Program-made: the position numbers and the translations under genes
Notes under the pieces: model-generated
What the model was told of the DNA's origin: nothing
Databases searched by the model: none
The model's input: the letters and a program-made list of their open reading frames with translations, nothing else
In this document: positions 6,551 to 13,134 of the stretch, one piece after another
Layout of the letters: each line of letters starts with the position of its first letter
Position numbering within the stretch: position 1 is the stretch's first letter
NCBI GenBank assembly: GCA_947572405.1
Contig: CANPBV010000038.1
Coordinates: 1-13,134, forward strand
Source: an uncultured Mycoplasmatota bacterium
Lineage (GTDB): Bacteria; Bacillota_I; Bacilli_A; RF39; UBA660
Reading direction: 5' to 3'
DNA: 13,134 bases

Positions 6551-6590
6551 GAGAGGAGGATATGATATTTTTATATCATAAAGAATTATG
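6551..6590 (+). promoter_or_regulatory. Ribosome binding site split from its start codon by a perfect hairpin
   Basis: The Shine-Dalgarno GAGAGGAGGA (6551-6560) is 27 nt from the ATG at 6588, too far for normal initiation. The gap holds a perfect 8-bp inverted repeat, TATGATAT (6561-6568) and ATATCATA (6573-6580), with a TTTT loop, then 7 nt to the ATG. Folding the hairpin would bring the effective spacing to about 7 nt. A 10-codon ORF starting at ATG 6562 and ending at TAA 6592-6594, overlapping the real start, is an alternative reading as a coupled leader peptide. The repeat could also be a DNA operator. Confidence 0.6.
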
Positions 6591-7487
6591 TTAAAGGTAG
6601 AGAATGTAACAAAATATTATGGAAACTTTTTAGCAGTAGATAACTTATCATTTGAAGTATTACCAGGTGAAATATTTGGTTTACTTGGAGTTAATGGAGC
6701 AGGAAAAACAACAACATTTAGAATGATTATGGGACTTTTAGAACCCACCAAAGGAAAAATTACATTAGATGGAAAAACGATAGACTATGACATAACAGAT
6801 AAAATTGGCTTTTTAACAGAAGAGAGAAGTTTACTTTTAAAAATGACAGTGAAAGAACAGTGCCTATTTTATGGAATTTTAAAAGGAATGGACAAAAAAG
6901 ATATTTTAAAACGATTAGATGAATTATTGGAACGTTTTGAAATACCAGAATATAAAGATAAAAAAATCAAGGAGCTTTCAAAAGGAAATCAGCAAAAAGT
7001 ACAATTCATTACAGCAATTTTAAATGATCCTAAATTGCTTATTTTGGATGAACCCTTTAGTGGTTTAGATCCATTTAATATTGAACTTTTTAAAAAAGAA
7101 ATTGTAGAAATGTCAAATCGGGGTAGTATGATCATATTTTCATCACATAGGATGGAACATGTAGAATTGTTTTGCAAAAAATTAGTGGTAATGTTGAAAG
7201 GAAAATCGGTACTAGAAGGAGATTTATCAGATATCAAAGAGCAATATCGCAAAAAAAATATTCTCATCAAAGGAGATGTTAGAAAAAAAGAACTTGAAGA
7301 AATAAAAGGGGTTTTAGAAGTCATAGAAAAAGCGGATGAATTAGAAGTTAAAATTGAAGAACAAAAAATCGCTCCTAAAGTTTTTGAAGCCATTTCTAGT
7401 CATAAAAAAATTACAAAATTTGTAGTGGAAGAACCATCTTTAAATGAAATTTTTGTAGCAAAAGTAGGTGAAAATTATGACAAGTAA
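6588..7487 (+). CDS. ABC transporter ATP-binding protein, NatA/YhaQ-like
   Basis: This is the ATPase subunit of an ABC-2 type exporter; the closest named models are NatA (sodium efflux) and YhaQ. The substrate cannot be read from the sequence. The 299-aa product has Walker A GVNGAGKT (34-41), a Q-loop-region segment GFLTEERSL in the NatA style, an ABC signature LSKGNQQK (130-137, a variant of LSGGQ usual in this subfamily), Walker B LLILDEP (150-156), a D-loop SGLDP, and the switch His in SSHRMEH (about 187). A C-terminal extension (about 215-299) resembles the DUF4162 domain. The start is ATG 6588 with an unusual upstream region. It overlaps the permease gene by 11 nt, so the two are co-translated. 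Confidence 0.92.
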   Translation: MLKVENVTKYYGNFLAVDNLSFEVLPGEIFGLLGVNGAGKTTTFRMIMGLLEPTKGKITLDGKTIDYDITDKIGFLTEERSLLLKMTVKEQCLFYGILKGMDKKDILKRLDELLERFEIPEYKDKKIKELSKGNQQKVQFITAILNDPKLLILDEPFSGLDPFNIELFKKEIVEMSNRGSMIIFSSHRMEHVELFCKKLVVMLKGKSVLEGDLSDIKEQYRKKNILIKGDVRKKELEEIKGVLEVIEKADELEVKIEEQKIAPKVFEAISSHKKITKFVVEEPSLNEIFVAKVGENYDK

Positions 7488-8802
7488 ATTAAACTATTTA
7501 ATTGGTGTTAGTTTAAAAAGAAAAATTAAAACAAAATGGTTTTTAATTGCCAATATTATTTTAGGAATCGTGATAGCTGGTATTATTAATATTGATAGTA
7601 TTATTATGTTATTTGGAGGAGATTTTAATAATAAAACTCCAATTTACGTTATTGATGAAACAAAAGTTGCTTATGAATTATTTGAATCTCAAATGAAAGC
7701 AATGGATATCAACTTGGCAGGAAAAGAAGAAGGAAGCTATGAGATTAAAAAGTATGATAAAACGATAGAAGAGGCAAAAAAAGAAATTGAAAAAGATAAA
7801 AAAATGATTGTAGTCTTATTACAAGAAGATAGTAAAAATACATTAAAAGCAACAATTGTATCTGAACAATTTCTAGATACTTTGGATACTCAGGTATTAA
7901 CGAGTGCCATTAATACAGTTAAAGTTGCAATTGCCCTTTCTAATTCAAATATTAGTGATGAAGAGATTTCGGCAATTTATTCTAATGCAACGATTGAAAG
8001 AGTTTATTTGGATGAAACGAAAAAATCAGAAGATGAAAATATGGAAATTATTGTGACTACGGTATTCCCAATTGTTATCTTACCATTTTTCATGTTGACG
8101 ATGTTTTTGGTTCAAATGATTGGTGCAGAAGTAAATGATGAAAAAACAACCAGAGGGATGGAAATTATCATTTCTAATGTAAGTCCAAAAACACACTTTT
8201 TTGCGAAAGTTATTGCAGCGAATCTATTTGTATTATTTCAAGGATTATTATTGGTTCTATTTGTCCTTCTGGGATTATTGATACGCCATTTAATTGGAGG
8301 AAACACAATTGTAAATGGACTGGGGAGTGAAGTTAGCAAAATTATCGCAGGCTTAGGAGAAACAGGACTTGCAAGCAAATTTATTTATATTATTCCACTT
8401 TCCTTATTGCTTATGATTTTAACCTTTATTGCTTATTCTTTATTAGCAGGCATATTAGCATCTATGACAACCAATACAGAGGACTTTCAGCAATTGCAAA
8501 CTCCAATTATCATAATTTCTTTGATTGGTTATTATTTGGCAATGATGGCAGGTGTATTTGAAGGAGCCACATTTATTAAAATATTAGGATTTGTTCCACT
8601 TATATCCGCCATTTTAGCGCCTTCCTTACTAGTATTAGGTCAATTTGGGATAATCGAGTTTATAGTTGCTATTTTGTTCGTTATCATAACAAATTGGTTA
8701 TTCATTAAATATGGATTACGAATTTATAAAGTAGGAATATTAAATTATTCTTCTAGCGGGTTATGGAAGAAGATGTTTAAAGCATTAAAAGCGAAAGAAT
8801 AG
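7477..8802 (+). CDS. ABC transporter permease, NatB/YhaP-like (ABC-2 family)
   Basis: This is the membrane subunit partner of the preceding ATPase. The 441-aa product has one N-terminal membrane helix (about 21-44), a large extracytoplasmic region (about 50-190), and a block of about five or six hydrophobic helices to the C-terminus, the ABC-2 layout. The segment NDEKTTRGMEIIISNVSPKTHFFAKVIA, before a helix, is typical of NatB/YhaP permeases. ATG 7477 is preferred over the in-frame GTG 7468 because the Shine-Dalgarno TAGGTGA (7465-7471) lies on top of the GTG and 5 nt before the ATG. A terminator follows immediately, closing a two-gene exporter unit. Export of a toxic ion or peptide is likely but unproven. 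Confidence 0.9.
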   Translation: MTSKLNYLIGVSLKRKIKTKWFLIANIILGIVIAGIINIDSIIMLFGGDFNNKTPIYVIDETKVAYELFESQMKAMDINLAGKEEGSYEIKKYDKTIEEAKKEIEKDKKMIVVLLQEDSKNTLKATIVSEQFLDTLDTQVLTSAINTVKVAIALSNSNISDEEISAIYSNATIERVYLDETKKSEDENMEIIVTTVFPIVILPFFMLTMFLVQMIGAEVNDEKTTRGMEIIISNVSPKTHFFAKVIAANLFVLFQGLLLVLFVLLGLLIRHLIGGNTIVNGLGSEVSKIIAGLGETGLASKFIYIIPLSLLLMILTFIAYSLLAGILASMTTNTEDFQQLQTPIIIISLIGYYLAMMAGVFEGATFIKILGFVPLISAILAPSLLVLGQFGIIEFIVAILFVIITNWLFIKYGLRIYKVGILNYSSSGLWKKMFKALKAKE

Positions 8803-8804
8803 GG

Positions 8805-8839
8805 ACTGTCATGAAATGATTTCATACAGTTTCTTTTTT
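8805..8839 (+). terminator. Intrinsic terminator of the ABC exporter genes
   Basis: ACTGT, a bulged C, and ATGAAA (8805-8816) pair with TTTCAT and ACAGT (8820-8830) around a 3-nt loop, giving 11 bp, followed by TTCTTTTTT to 8839. The rest of the 193-nt gap before spoIIP is AT-rich and shows only the promoter elements noted. Confidence 0.85.
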
Positions 8840-8937
8840 ATTATTAATATTTATGATATCAATGTAATATGATGAATATAAAAATAATAGCGGATTAAAA
8901 TAAAGCTATATAAAATATTTTCTATAATATCTTTTAT

Positions 8938-8970
8938 TTGACAAAATTATTATTTGTTTTTTGATATGAT
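8938..8970 (+). promoter_or_regulatory. Tentative spoIIP promoter region
   Basis: TATGAT (8965-8970) carries a TGA extension (8962-8964), giving a good extended -10 about 25 nt before the ATG. A perfect TTGACA (8938-8943) lies upstream, but the 21-nt spacer is too long for a normal sigma-A promoter. In Bacillus spoIIP depends on sporulation sigma factors, mainly sigma-E. I could not find a clear sigma-E element, so the real control is unresolved. Confidence 0.35.
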
Positions 8971-8995
8971 AAGAGTCATAAAGGGGTGAAATAAA

Positions 8996-9982
8996 ATGGC
9001 GAAACGATTTAAAGCAAAGAAGCGAGGAACCTTAAAAACGAAGTTATTATGGTTTTTGTTTATCTGTTTAATGTTATTTGTTATATTAGTAACTATTTTT
9101 AAAAATTTCAAATTGGCGACTACCAATGAGGAATTTATTAAGAATTTATTAGAAGATTCTAATTATCATTTAAAGTATAACAAAACAGCCTCCCGAATTA
9201 TAACCAATATTAGTAACTTTTTATCTTCTTTTAAAATAAATGAACCAATTACCATTTTAGAAGAATCACTAGGATATACTTTTACTAGTTCTAATAAACC
9301 AGTGGAAAATCAAAATGAATTAAAAATGGTATTTCATAAAAATGATGTAGATGATTTAAAACTGCCCATACTTCCTAGAGTTTATATCTATAGTACTCAT
9401 TACAAAGAAGGGTATTCTGCGTCTAACTTAGAAGACTATAATATTACACCAAATGTAAAAATGGCTTCTATGCTATTAAAAGAAAAACTGAACAAATTAG
9501 GAATTTCAACGGTTGTAGAAGAAGCCGATTTAGGGGACTTTATGGCAGTCAATAATTGGAATCATTCTCATAGTTATGAAGCTAGTAGGTATTTTGTAAA
9601 AGATGCCCTAGCTAAAAATCCCAATTTAGAACTGATCATCGATTTACACAGGGATGCTGTTTCTAAGAAAAGTTCAACGGTAGATATTGATGGAACTAGT
9701 TATGCAAAAATTCTATTTGTGTGTGGAAAAGAAAACCCAAATTATGAAAAAAATTTAGAACTGATGAATAAATTAAATAATAAGATTAAAGAAAAATATC
9801 CTAGTTTAACAAGAGGCGTAATGACACATGAAGGAAAAGGGTATAACGGAGTTTATAACCAAGACTTGAGTCCTAATATTATCTTATTAGAATGCGGTGG
9901 AAATGAGAATAATATAGGGGAGGTTACAAATACCCTAACTTTAATAGCGCCCATTATAGCGGAGATGCTAGATGAAGGCTGA
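8996..9982 (+). CDS. spoIIP: Stage II sporulation protein P (peptidoglycan hydrolase)
   Basis: SpoIIP is a membrane-anchored amidase/endopeptidase that, with SpoIID and SpoIIM, thins septal peptidoglycan to drive engulfment of the forespore. The 328-aa product has a basic N-terminus, one membrane helix (about 17-35), a linker, and the SpoIIP domain (about 125-325). Catalytic-type residues are visible in YSTHYKEGYS (132-141, THxxE), IIDLHRD (214-220, His 218) and ILLECGGNENNIGEV (296-310). ATG 8996 follows AAGGGGTG (8981-8988) by 7 nt. It ends in TGA, the only TGA among the stop codons of intact genes here, and overlaps the next gene by 11 nt. In Bacillus the gene follows gpr; here it follows an unrelated exporter. 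Confidence 0.94.
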   Translation: MAKRFKAKKRGTLKTKLLWFLFICLMLFVILVTIFKNFKLATTNEEFIKNLLEDSNYHLKYNKTASRIITNISNFLSSFKINEPITILEESLGYTFTSSNKPVENQNELKMVFHKNDVDDLKLPILPRVYIYSTHYKEGYSASNLEDYNITPNVKMASMLLKEKLNKLGISTVVEEADLGDFMAVNNWNHSHSYEASRYFVKDALAKNPNLELIIDLHRDAVSKKSSTVDIDGTSYAKILFVCGKENPNYEKNLELMNKLNNKIKEKYPSLTRGVMTHEGKGYNGVYNQDLSPNIILLECGGNENNIGEVTNTLTLIAPIIAEMLDEG

Positions 9983-10316
9983 AGATAAAATTAAAATTTA
10001 CAACAGGATTTTCAAATATGTCTTTTGGATTTTACTTCTCACTTTTTTAACCCTTTATTTTTCACAATCGACAGGATATTATGAATTTACGCAACACAAA
10101 AAAGTGGTTTATACCGCTGAACAAATCAAAAAATTTGAAGCGGATGTAGCTTCAGGAAAAGATGTTCGGATTGAGGACTATATGGAATCTACAAACAAGG
10201 ATTATAGCAATAAGGCCTCTGATATTGGAATTTCTTTTTCAGAAACTTTAGGAAAGATTGTAAAATCTGGAATAGAAGGATTCTTTGATGCCGTAAATAA
10301 AATGGTAGAAGAATAA
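9972..10316 (+). CDS. Unrecognised small single-pass membrane protein coupled to spoIIP
   Basis: I do not recognise a named family. The 114-aa product has a short basic cytoplasmic N-terminus, one strong membrane helix (about 13-31), and a mostly charged extracytoplasmic portion (TAEQIKKFEADVASGKDVRIEDYME, 48-72). It ends in a helix that looks amphipathic (about 85-114, GISFSETLGKIVKSGIEGFF). ATG 9972 follows GGAGA (9961-9965) by 6 nt and overlaps the spoIIP end by 11 nt, so it should be translated with spoIIP. No terminator lies between them. A role beside SpoIIP at the septum is an inference from position only. No terminator follows it; the next gene has its own -10-like element. Confidence 0.85.
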   Translation: MKAEDKIKIYNRIFKYVFWILLLTFLTLYFSQSTGYYEFTQHKKVVYTAEQIKKFEADVASGKDVRIEDYMESTNKDYSNKASDIGISFSETLGKIVKSGIEGFFDAVNKMVEE

Positions 10317-10322
10317 ATTTTA

Positions 10323-10331
10323 TGTTATACT
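10323..10331 (+). promoter_or_regulatory. Extended -10 element before the nucleotidase pseudogene
   Basis: TGT followed by TATACT (10326-10331) makes an extended -10. No convincing -35 is found at 10303-10308. The predicted start point, near 10338, falls on the Shine-Dalgarno AGGTGA, so the leader would be about 10 nt. The same element precedes the gene at 11042. Confidence 0.45.
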
Positions 10332-10347
10332 AGTATTAGGTGAATTT

Positions 10348-10914
10348 ATGAAAACAATAATGGTAGATATGGATGAAGTTTTATGTATTGGAGGCCATTT
10401 AGGAATTGTAAATAAATTTCTAAATACATCTTATAAAGTAGAGGATCTTCCAGGATATTATACAGAAGATATGCTTCCAAAAGAGCGATTACAAGAATAT
10501 TATCAATTTTTTAAAACAGAAAATCCATATCAATATGCGGAAATAATACCAGATGCAAGAGAAGTGTTAGAAAAACTATCTAAAAAATATCAACTTTTTA
10601 TTTGTACCGCTTATTATAGTGATGTTTATGATATGGAGTAAAGTCATTGTTTAATTGATAAATATAAATGGTTGCAGCAGAATTTTCCTTTTATTAGTCC
10701 TTATCAATATGTTTTTATCAATGATAAAAGCTTGTTAAATTGTGATATAAAAATTGATGATCGATTGTCTAATTTAAAAGGTTATGGAGAACAAAAATAT
10801 TGATTTGATTCTTACCATAATCAAGAAATTTGCGATGAAGAATTGGAAAAAGAAGGAGTTATTCGAGTATCTGGTTGGAAAGAATTAGAAACGATTTTAT
10901 TGAAGGAAGAATAA
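10348..10914 (+). pseudogene. 5'(3')-deoxyribonucleotidase-like HAD gene with two in-frame stops
   Basis: Read through, the frame gives 188 codons, a normal length for the NT5C-type family that dephosphorylates (deoxy)nucleoside monophosphates. HAD motif I is VDMDEV (6-11) and motif II is in FICTAYYSD. A TAA at codon 98 (10639-10641) and a TGA at codon 152 (10801-10803) interrupt it. Family-like sequence continues in the same frame beyond both: IDKYKWLQQNFPF, the acidic IDDRLSNL (136-143), FDSYHNQ and VIRVSGWKELETILL. Each stop is explicable by one base change (GAA or AAA to TAA; TTA, Leu usual before FD in the family, to TGA). There is no frameshift. The ATG at 10348 has AGGTGA 4 nt upstream. 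The 97-aa product that would be made lacks the IDDR motif and should be inactive. Sequencing error or suppression are alternatives. Confidence 0.85.
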
Positions 10915-10929
10915 TATTCTTTCTTTTTT
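10905..10929 (+). terminator. Intrinsic terminator after the nucleotidase pseudogene
   Basis: GGAAGAAT (10905-10912) pairs with ATTCTTTC (10916-10923) in an 8-bp stem with one G-U pair and a 3-nt loop, followed by TTTTTT. It overlaps the original stop codon (10912-10914), which supports the reading of a formerly complete gene ending there. Confidence 0.7.
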
Positions 10930-10993
10930 AGAGAAAATTTTGATTTTTAGATACTATATTTTTTTTAATTTTTACTTATTTTCTTTGTGGAAT

Positions 10994-11022
10994 TTTATAA
11001 AAAGTGAAAAAGATGTTATACT
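10994..11022 (+). promoter_or_regulatory. Promoter of the DUF4015 gene
   Basis: TATACT (11017-11022) with a TGT extension (11014-11016) lies 17 nt after TTTATA (10994-10999). The predicted start point is near 11029, just before the Shine-Dalgarno TAGGTGA (11031-11037). The in-frame sequence from 10940 to 11041 is upstream of this point and so is not part of the protein. Confidence 0.6.
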
Positions 11023-11041
11023 AAATATAGTAGGTGAATGT

Positions 11042-12706
11042 ATGAAAAAAGTAATACTGTCTTTACTTCTACTTGGAACTATTTTGATATTGGGGATGTT
11101 TCTTTCAAGACATGAAGTTGTTGAATTGAAAAAGGCTAAGACTGCTTATTTAGGCTCTAATGATGCCAAAGTCATAGTTTATGATGAAAACTATAAAGAG
11201 GCCAAGGAATTATATAGGGGAACGAAGGTAGAATATTATAATAATAAAATAGTAGATGAAAGAACAAACCAAGAACTTGTAGAAATAAAAGTAGATAATC
11301 AAACTTATTTTGTGAAAGCGGAAAATCTCGTTGAAGATTATAATCAGGTAGTATATGAAAAACAGTTATATGTAAGAACAACAACAACGGTTTATAAAAA
11401 GGCAGATTCTAGTGAAATATTAGGATGTATAAAAAAAGGAGAAGTAGTCGACATTATTGGATTTGATAAATTAACAGACGGATTTGCGCCCAAATATAAA
11501 ATCATATATAATAATTCTGAAGGTTTCGTTTATAGTAAATATCTTGTTCATACAAAAGAAGAATCGATGAAAAACTATGACGAAGATGATAGTTATCAAA
11601 TTCATGTAAAACGTACCAATACACAAGGTGGAGGAGATGCGGCGAGCTTAGATTTTTATCCTTATGAGAAGGCAAAATTTGAAGAAAATAAAATGCCCGA
11701 AAAAGTTAAAAGTTTATACTTAAATGCAGGTGTTATAAAAGATGTCGATGAGTATATTGAACTTGCTAAAAAAACAGATATCAATGCTTTTGTAGTCGAT
11801 ATCAAAGACAATACTGCTCCAGCCTATAAAAGTAAAATCATGGAAAAATATTCGAAAACAAATTTTAATCACGCGATTAATAGCTTTGATGACTATAAAC
11901 TCGCTATCAAAAAATTAAAAGAGAATGGTTTTTATGTGATTGGTAGAATTACGGTATTTAAAGATAGTTATTATGTAACGGATCATCCAGAAAGTGCGAT
12001 TGCAGATACAAATGGAAACCCATATAAGCATAATGGATCTTATTGGCCAAGTGCTTATAATAGGGATGTATGGCAATTTAATGTAGAATTAGCCAAAGAA
12101 GCAGTTACAGAAATGGGCTTTCATGAAATACAGTTTGATTATGTTCGTTTTCCAGATCGTACCTATGCATTAGAAAGAGAAGGAAAAATGAATTTAAAAA
12201 ATACATATAATGAAACGAAAGCACAAGCAATCCAAACATTTTTAATGTATGCTTGCGACCAAATCCATGAGGTAGGGGCTTATGTTGCTGCCGATGTTTT
12301 TGGTGAAACCGCGCATAATTATGTGACAGGGTATGGACAATATTGGGGAGCAATTTCTAATGTAGTAGATGTGATAAGTGCGATGCCATATCCAGATCAT
12401 TTTGGGGCATATGAATATGGAATTCATCAAATTGTTTGGACTGTTCCTTATAAGCTTTTATATGCATGGGGAAATGAATATGCAAGTAAAAGACAACAGG
12501 AAATTCCTACCCCAGCAATTGTAAGAACCTGGATTCAGGCTTATAACACAGTGAGAGAACCTTACATTATATATGATCATATCAAAATAAAGGAACAAAT
12601 GAACGCATTAGAAGATGCTGGATTAACAGGCGGTGTTATGACTTGGAATGCCTCCTCTAGTTTTACAAAATATAAAGAAATTATGCCAGCATTTAAAAAG
12701 GAGTAG
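11042..12706 (+). CDS. Exported protein with two SH3-like repeats and a DUF4015 glycosidase-like domain
   Basis: The 554-aa product has an N-terminal signal or anchor helix (about 4-22), two SH3-like segments that may bind the cell wall (about 33-98 and 105-171; the second has LYVRTTTTVYKK, KKGEVVDII and GFVYSKYL), a short linker, and a TIM-barrel-like domain of the DUF4015 putative glycosyl hydrolase family (about 220-545). Family landmarks are KVKSLYLNAG (221-230), NAFVVDIKDN (248-257), HEIQFDYVRFPD (361-372) and a late GGVMTWNASSSF. The acidic residues in VVDIKD and FDYVRFPD are candidate catalytic positions; the substrate is unknown. ATG 11042 is chosen because TAGGTGA is 4 nt upstream and a hydrophobic leader begins there. 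It is probably co-transcribed with the YutD gene 3 nt later. Confidence 0.88.
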   Translation: MKKVILSLLLLGTILILGMFLSRHEVVELKKAKTAYLGSNDAKVIVYDENYKEAKELYRGTKVEYYNNKIVDERTNQELVEIKVDNQTYFVKAENLVEDYNQVVYEKQLYVRTTTTVYKKADSSEILGCIKKGEVVDIIGFDKLTDGFAPKYKIIYNNSEGFVYSKYLVHTKEESMKNYDEDDSYQIHVKRTNTQGGGDAASLDFYPYEKAKFEENKMPEKVKSLYLNAGVIKDVDEYIELAKKTDINAFVVDIKDNTAPAYKSKIMEKYSKTNFNHAINSFDDYKLAIKKLKENGFYVIGRITVFKDSYYVTDHPESAIADTNGNPYKHNGSYWPSAYNRDVWQFNVELAKEAVTEMGFHEIQFDYVRFPDRTYALEREGKMNLKNTYNETKAQAIQTFLMYACDQIHEVGAYVAADVFGETAHNYVTGYGQYWGAISNVVDVISAMPYPDHFGAYEYGIHQIVWTVPYKLLYAWGNEYASKRQQEIPTPAIVRTWIQAYNTVREPYIIYDHIKIKEQMNALEDAGLTGGVMTWNASSSFTKYKEIMPAFKKE

Positions 12707-12709
12707 TAA

Positions 12710-12988
12710 ATGAAAAAATATAAAATTAATCGTTATGAATATGAACTAATAAAAGACTATAAAGATGGTTTTTTATGTGATGAAGTAATAAATAAAGATA
12801 CAGAATATTTCGATTCTTATGATTATATTGTAGGAGATTGGTCCTATGGAAAATTGAGATTAAAAGGATTCTGTGATAAAGAAAATAAATTGTATAGAAA
12901 GGGAAATGATATAGACACAGTAGAACAATATTTAAAAGAGTATTGTTCTTATGAATGTCGCTATTTCATTTTAAAAAAGTGTAGATAG
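12710..12988 (+). CDS. YutD-family protein (DUF1027)
   Basis: This 92-aa cytoplasmic protein carries the YutD hallmark YDYIVGDWSYGKLRLKGF (37-54) and a second conserved stretch EYCSYECRYFILKK (77-90). Cysteines at 79 and 83 lie in that second stretch. The function of the family is not established. It is typical of Bacilli and supports the taxonomic placement. ATG 12710 follows AAGGAG (12698-12703) by 6 nt and is 3 nt after the previous stop. It is slightly shorter than Bacillus YutD, mainly at the C-terminus. The next start codon follows its stop directly. Confidence 0.85.
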   Translation: MKKYKINRYEYELIKDYKDGFLCDEVINKDTEYFDSYDYIVGDWSYGKLRLKGFCDKENKLYRKGNDIDTVEQYLKEYCSYECRYFILKKCR

Positions 12989-13134
12989 ATGAAAACTTTA
13001 GAACAGATAAATGATCATTTTTTACAATTATATTCTGAGATCAATCAATATATGCAGTATATGGCATTACAGGAAAGATGCAATGTCATCAGTTTAAGGA
13101 ACTACATAAAAAAATGTGTAGTTTTTATTATGGA
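12989..13134 (+). CDS. Start of an unidentified ORF, cut by the window end
   Basis: An ATG directly follows the YutD-family stop codon, and the frame stays open for 48 codons to the end (MKTLEQINDHFLQLYSEINQ at the start). The tight spacing suggests translational coupling, but no good Shine-Dalgarno is visible. From about 13078 another frame (ATG 13078, MQCHQFKELHKKMCSFYYG) also looks plausible, so a shorter gene or a frameshift cannot be excluded. I recognise neither reading. Confidence 0.35.
   Translation, partial: MKTLEQINDHFLQLYSEINQYMQYMALQERCNVISLRNYIKKCVVFIM

Noticed and set aside
6562..6594. Ten-codon ORF before the ABC ATPase as a separate gene
   Set aside because: Its ATG is only 2 nt from GGAGG, and it is largely the translated hairpin. 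Kept only as an alternative regulatory reading.
6989..7393. Long minus-strand open frame opposite the ABC ATPase
   Set aside because: It is a shadow of a well-supported + strand gene. Its Ser/Phe/Leu-rich composition is what the reverse complement of AT-rich coding sequence gives. Other minus-strand frames are rejected for the same reason.
8840..8995. Small RNA or small gene in the gap before spoIIP
   Set aside because: TATAAT at 8923-8928 has no matching -35, no second terminator is present, and no short ORF with a Shine-Dalgarno stands out.
9980..10803. TGA read as tryptophan (genetic code 4)
   Set aside because: TGA is rare as a stop here and one occurs inside the nucleotidase frame. However, every recognisable conserved Trp (for example UppS GRW and YutD GDW) is TGG, and the internal TGA sits where the family usually has Leu. 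A TAA also breaks the same gene, which recoding of TGA cannot explain.
10940..11041. N-terminal extension of the DUF4015 protein
   Set aside because: The frame is open, but it precedes the promoter and Shine-Dalgarno, and a normal hydrophobic leader starts at ATG 11042.

Overview
The window is AT-rich, gene-dense and coded entirely on the + strand. It looks like chromosome from a low-GC, endospore-forming member of the Bacilli (Bacillota), possibly a gut Erysipelotrichales or RF39-type lineage. The evidence is the gene content: the spore coat morphogenetic protein CotE, the engulfment hydrolase SpoIIP, a YutD-family protein (typical of Bacilli), and the miaB...cotE order known from Bacillus. 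The lineage is an inference from content and composition. I see no insertion sequence, phage gene, CRISPR array, tRNA or rRNA.

Layout. (1) 1-3272: miaB (tRNA ms2i6A methylthiotransferase), two unrecognised proteins of 181 and about 106 aa, then cotE. In Bacillus subtilis miaB and cotE flank ymcA; here the two orphans sit in that place. (2) 3256-3861: rpsP and khpA, a ribosomal protein S16 / KH-domain RNA-binding pair. The likely promoter is built into the cotE terminator hairpin. (3) 3863-6542: uppS-cdsA-rseP, an envelope operon (undecaprenyl-PP synthase, CDP-diglyceride synthase, site-2 protease), without the dxr that usually lies between cdsA and rseP. (4) 6537-8839: a NatA/NatB-like ABC exporter whose Shine-Dalgarno and start codon are separated by a perfect 20-nt hairpin. 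(5) 8938-10316: spoIIP, overlapping a small unrecognised single-pass membrane protein. (6) 10323-10929: a 5'(3')-deoxyribonucleotidase-like HAD gene broken by two in-frame stop codons but with its frame otherwise intact. (7) 10994-13134: an exported protein with two SH3-like repeats and a DUF4015 glycosidase-like domain, a YutD-family gene, and the start of an unresolved ORF that runs off the window.

Transcription looks compact. I find six plausible rho-independent terminators and one doubtful one, and several TGn-extended -10 promoters whose predicted start points fall very close to the Shine-Dalgarno, giving short leaders. Most genes are housekeeping or sporulation genes. I do not see an obvious new multi-gene system. 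The observations most worth checking are the hairpin-bridged ribosome binding site (6551-6590), the nearly intact pseudogene (10348-10914), the terminator/promoter overlap before rpsP, and the orphan gene coupled to spoIIP.
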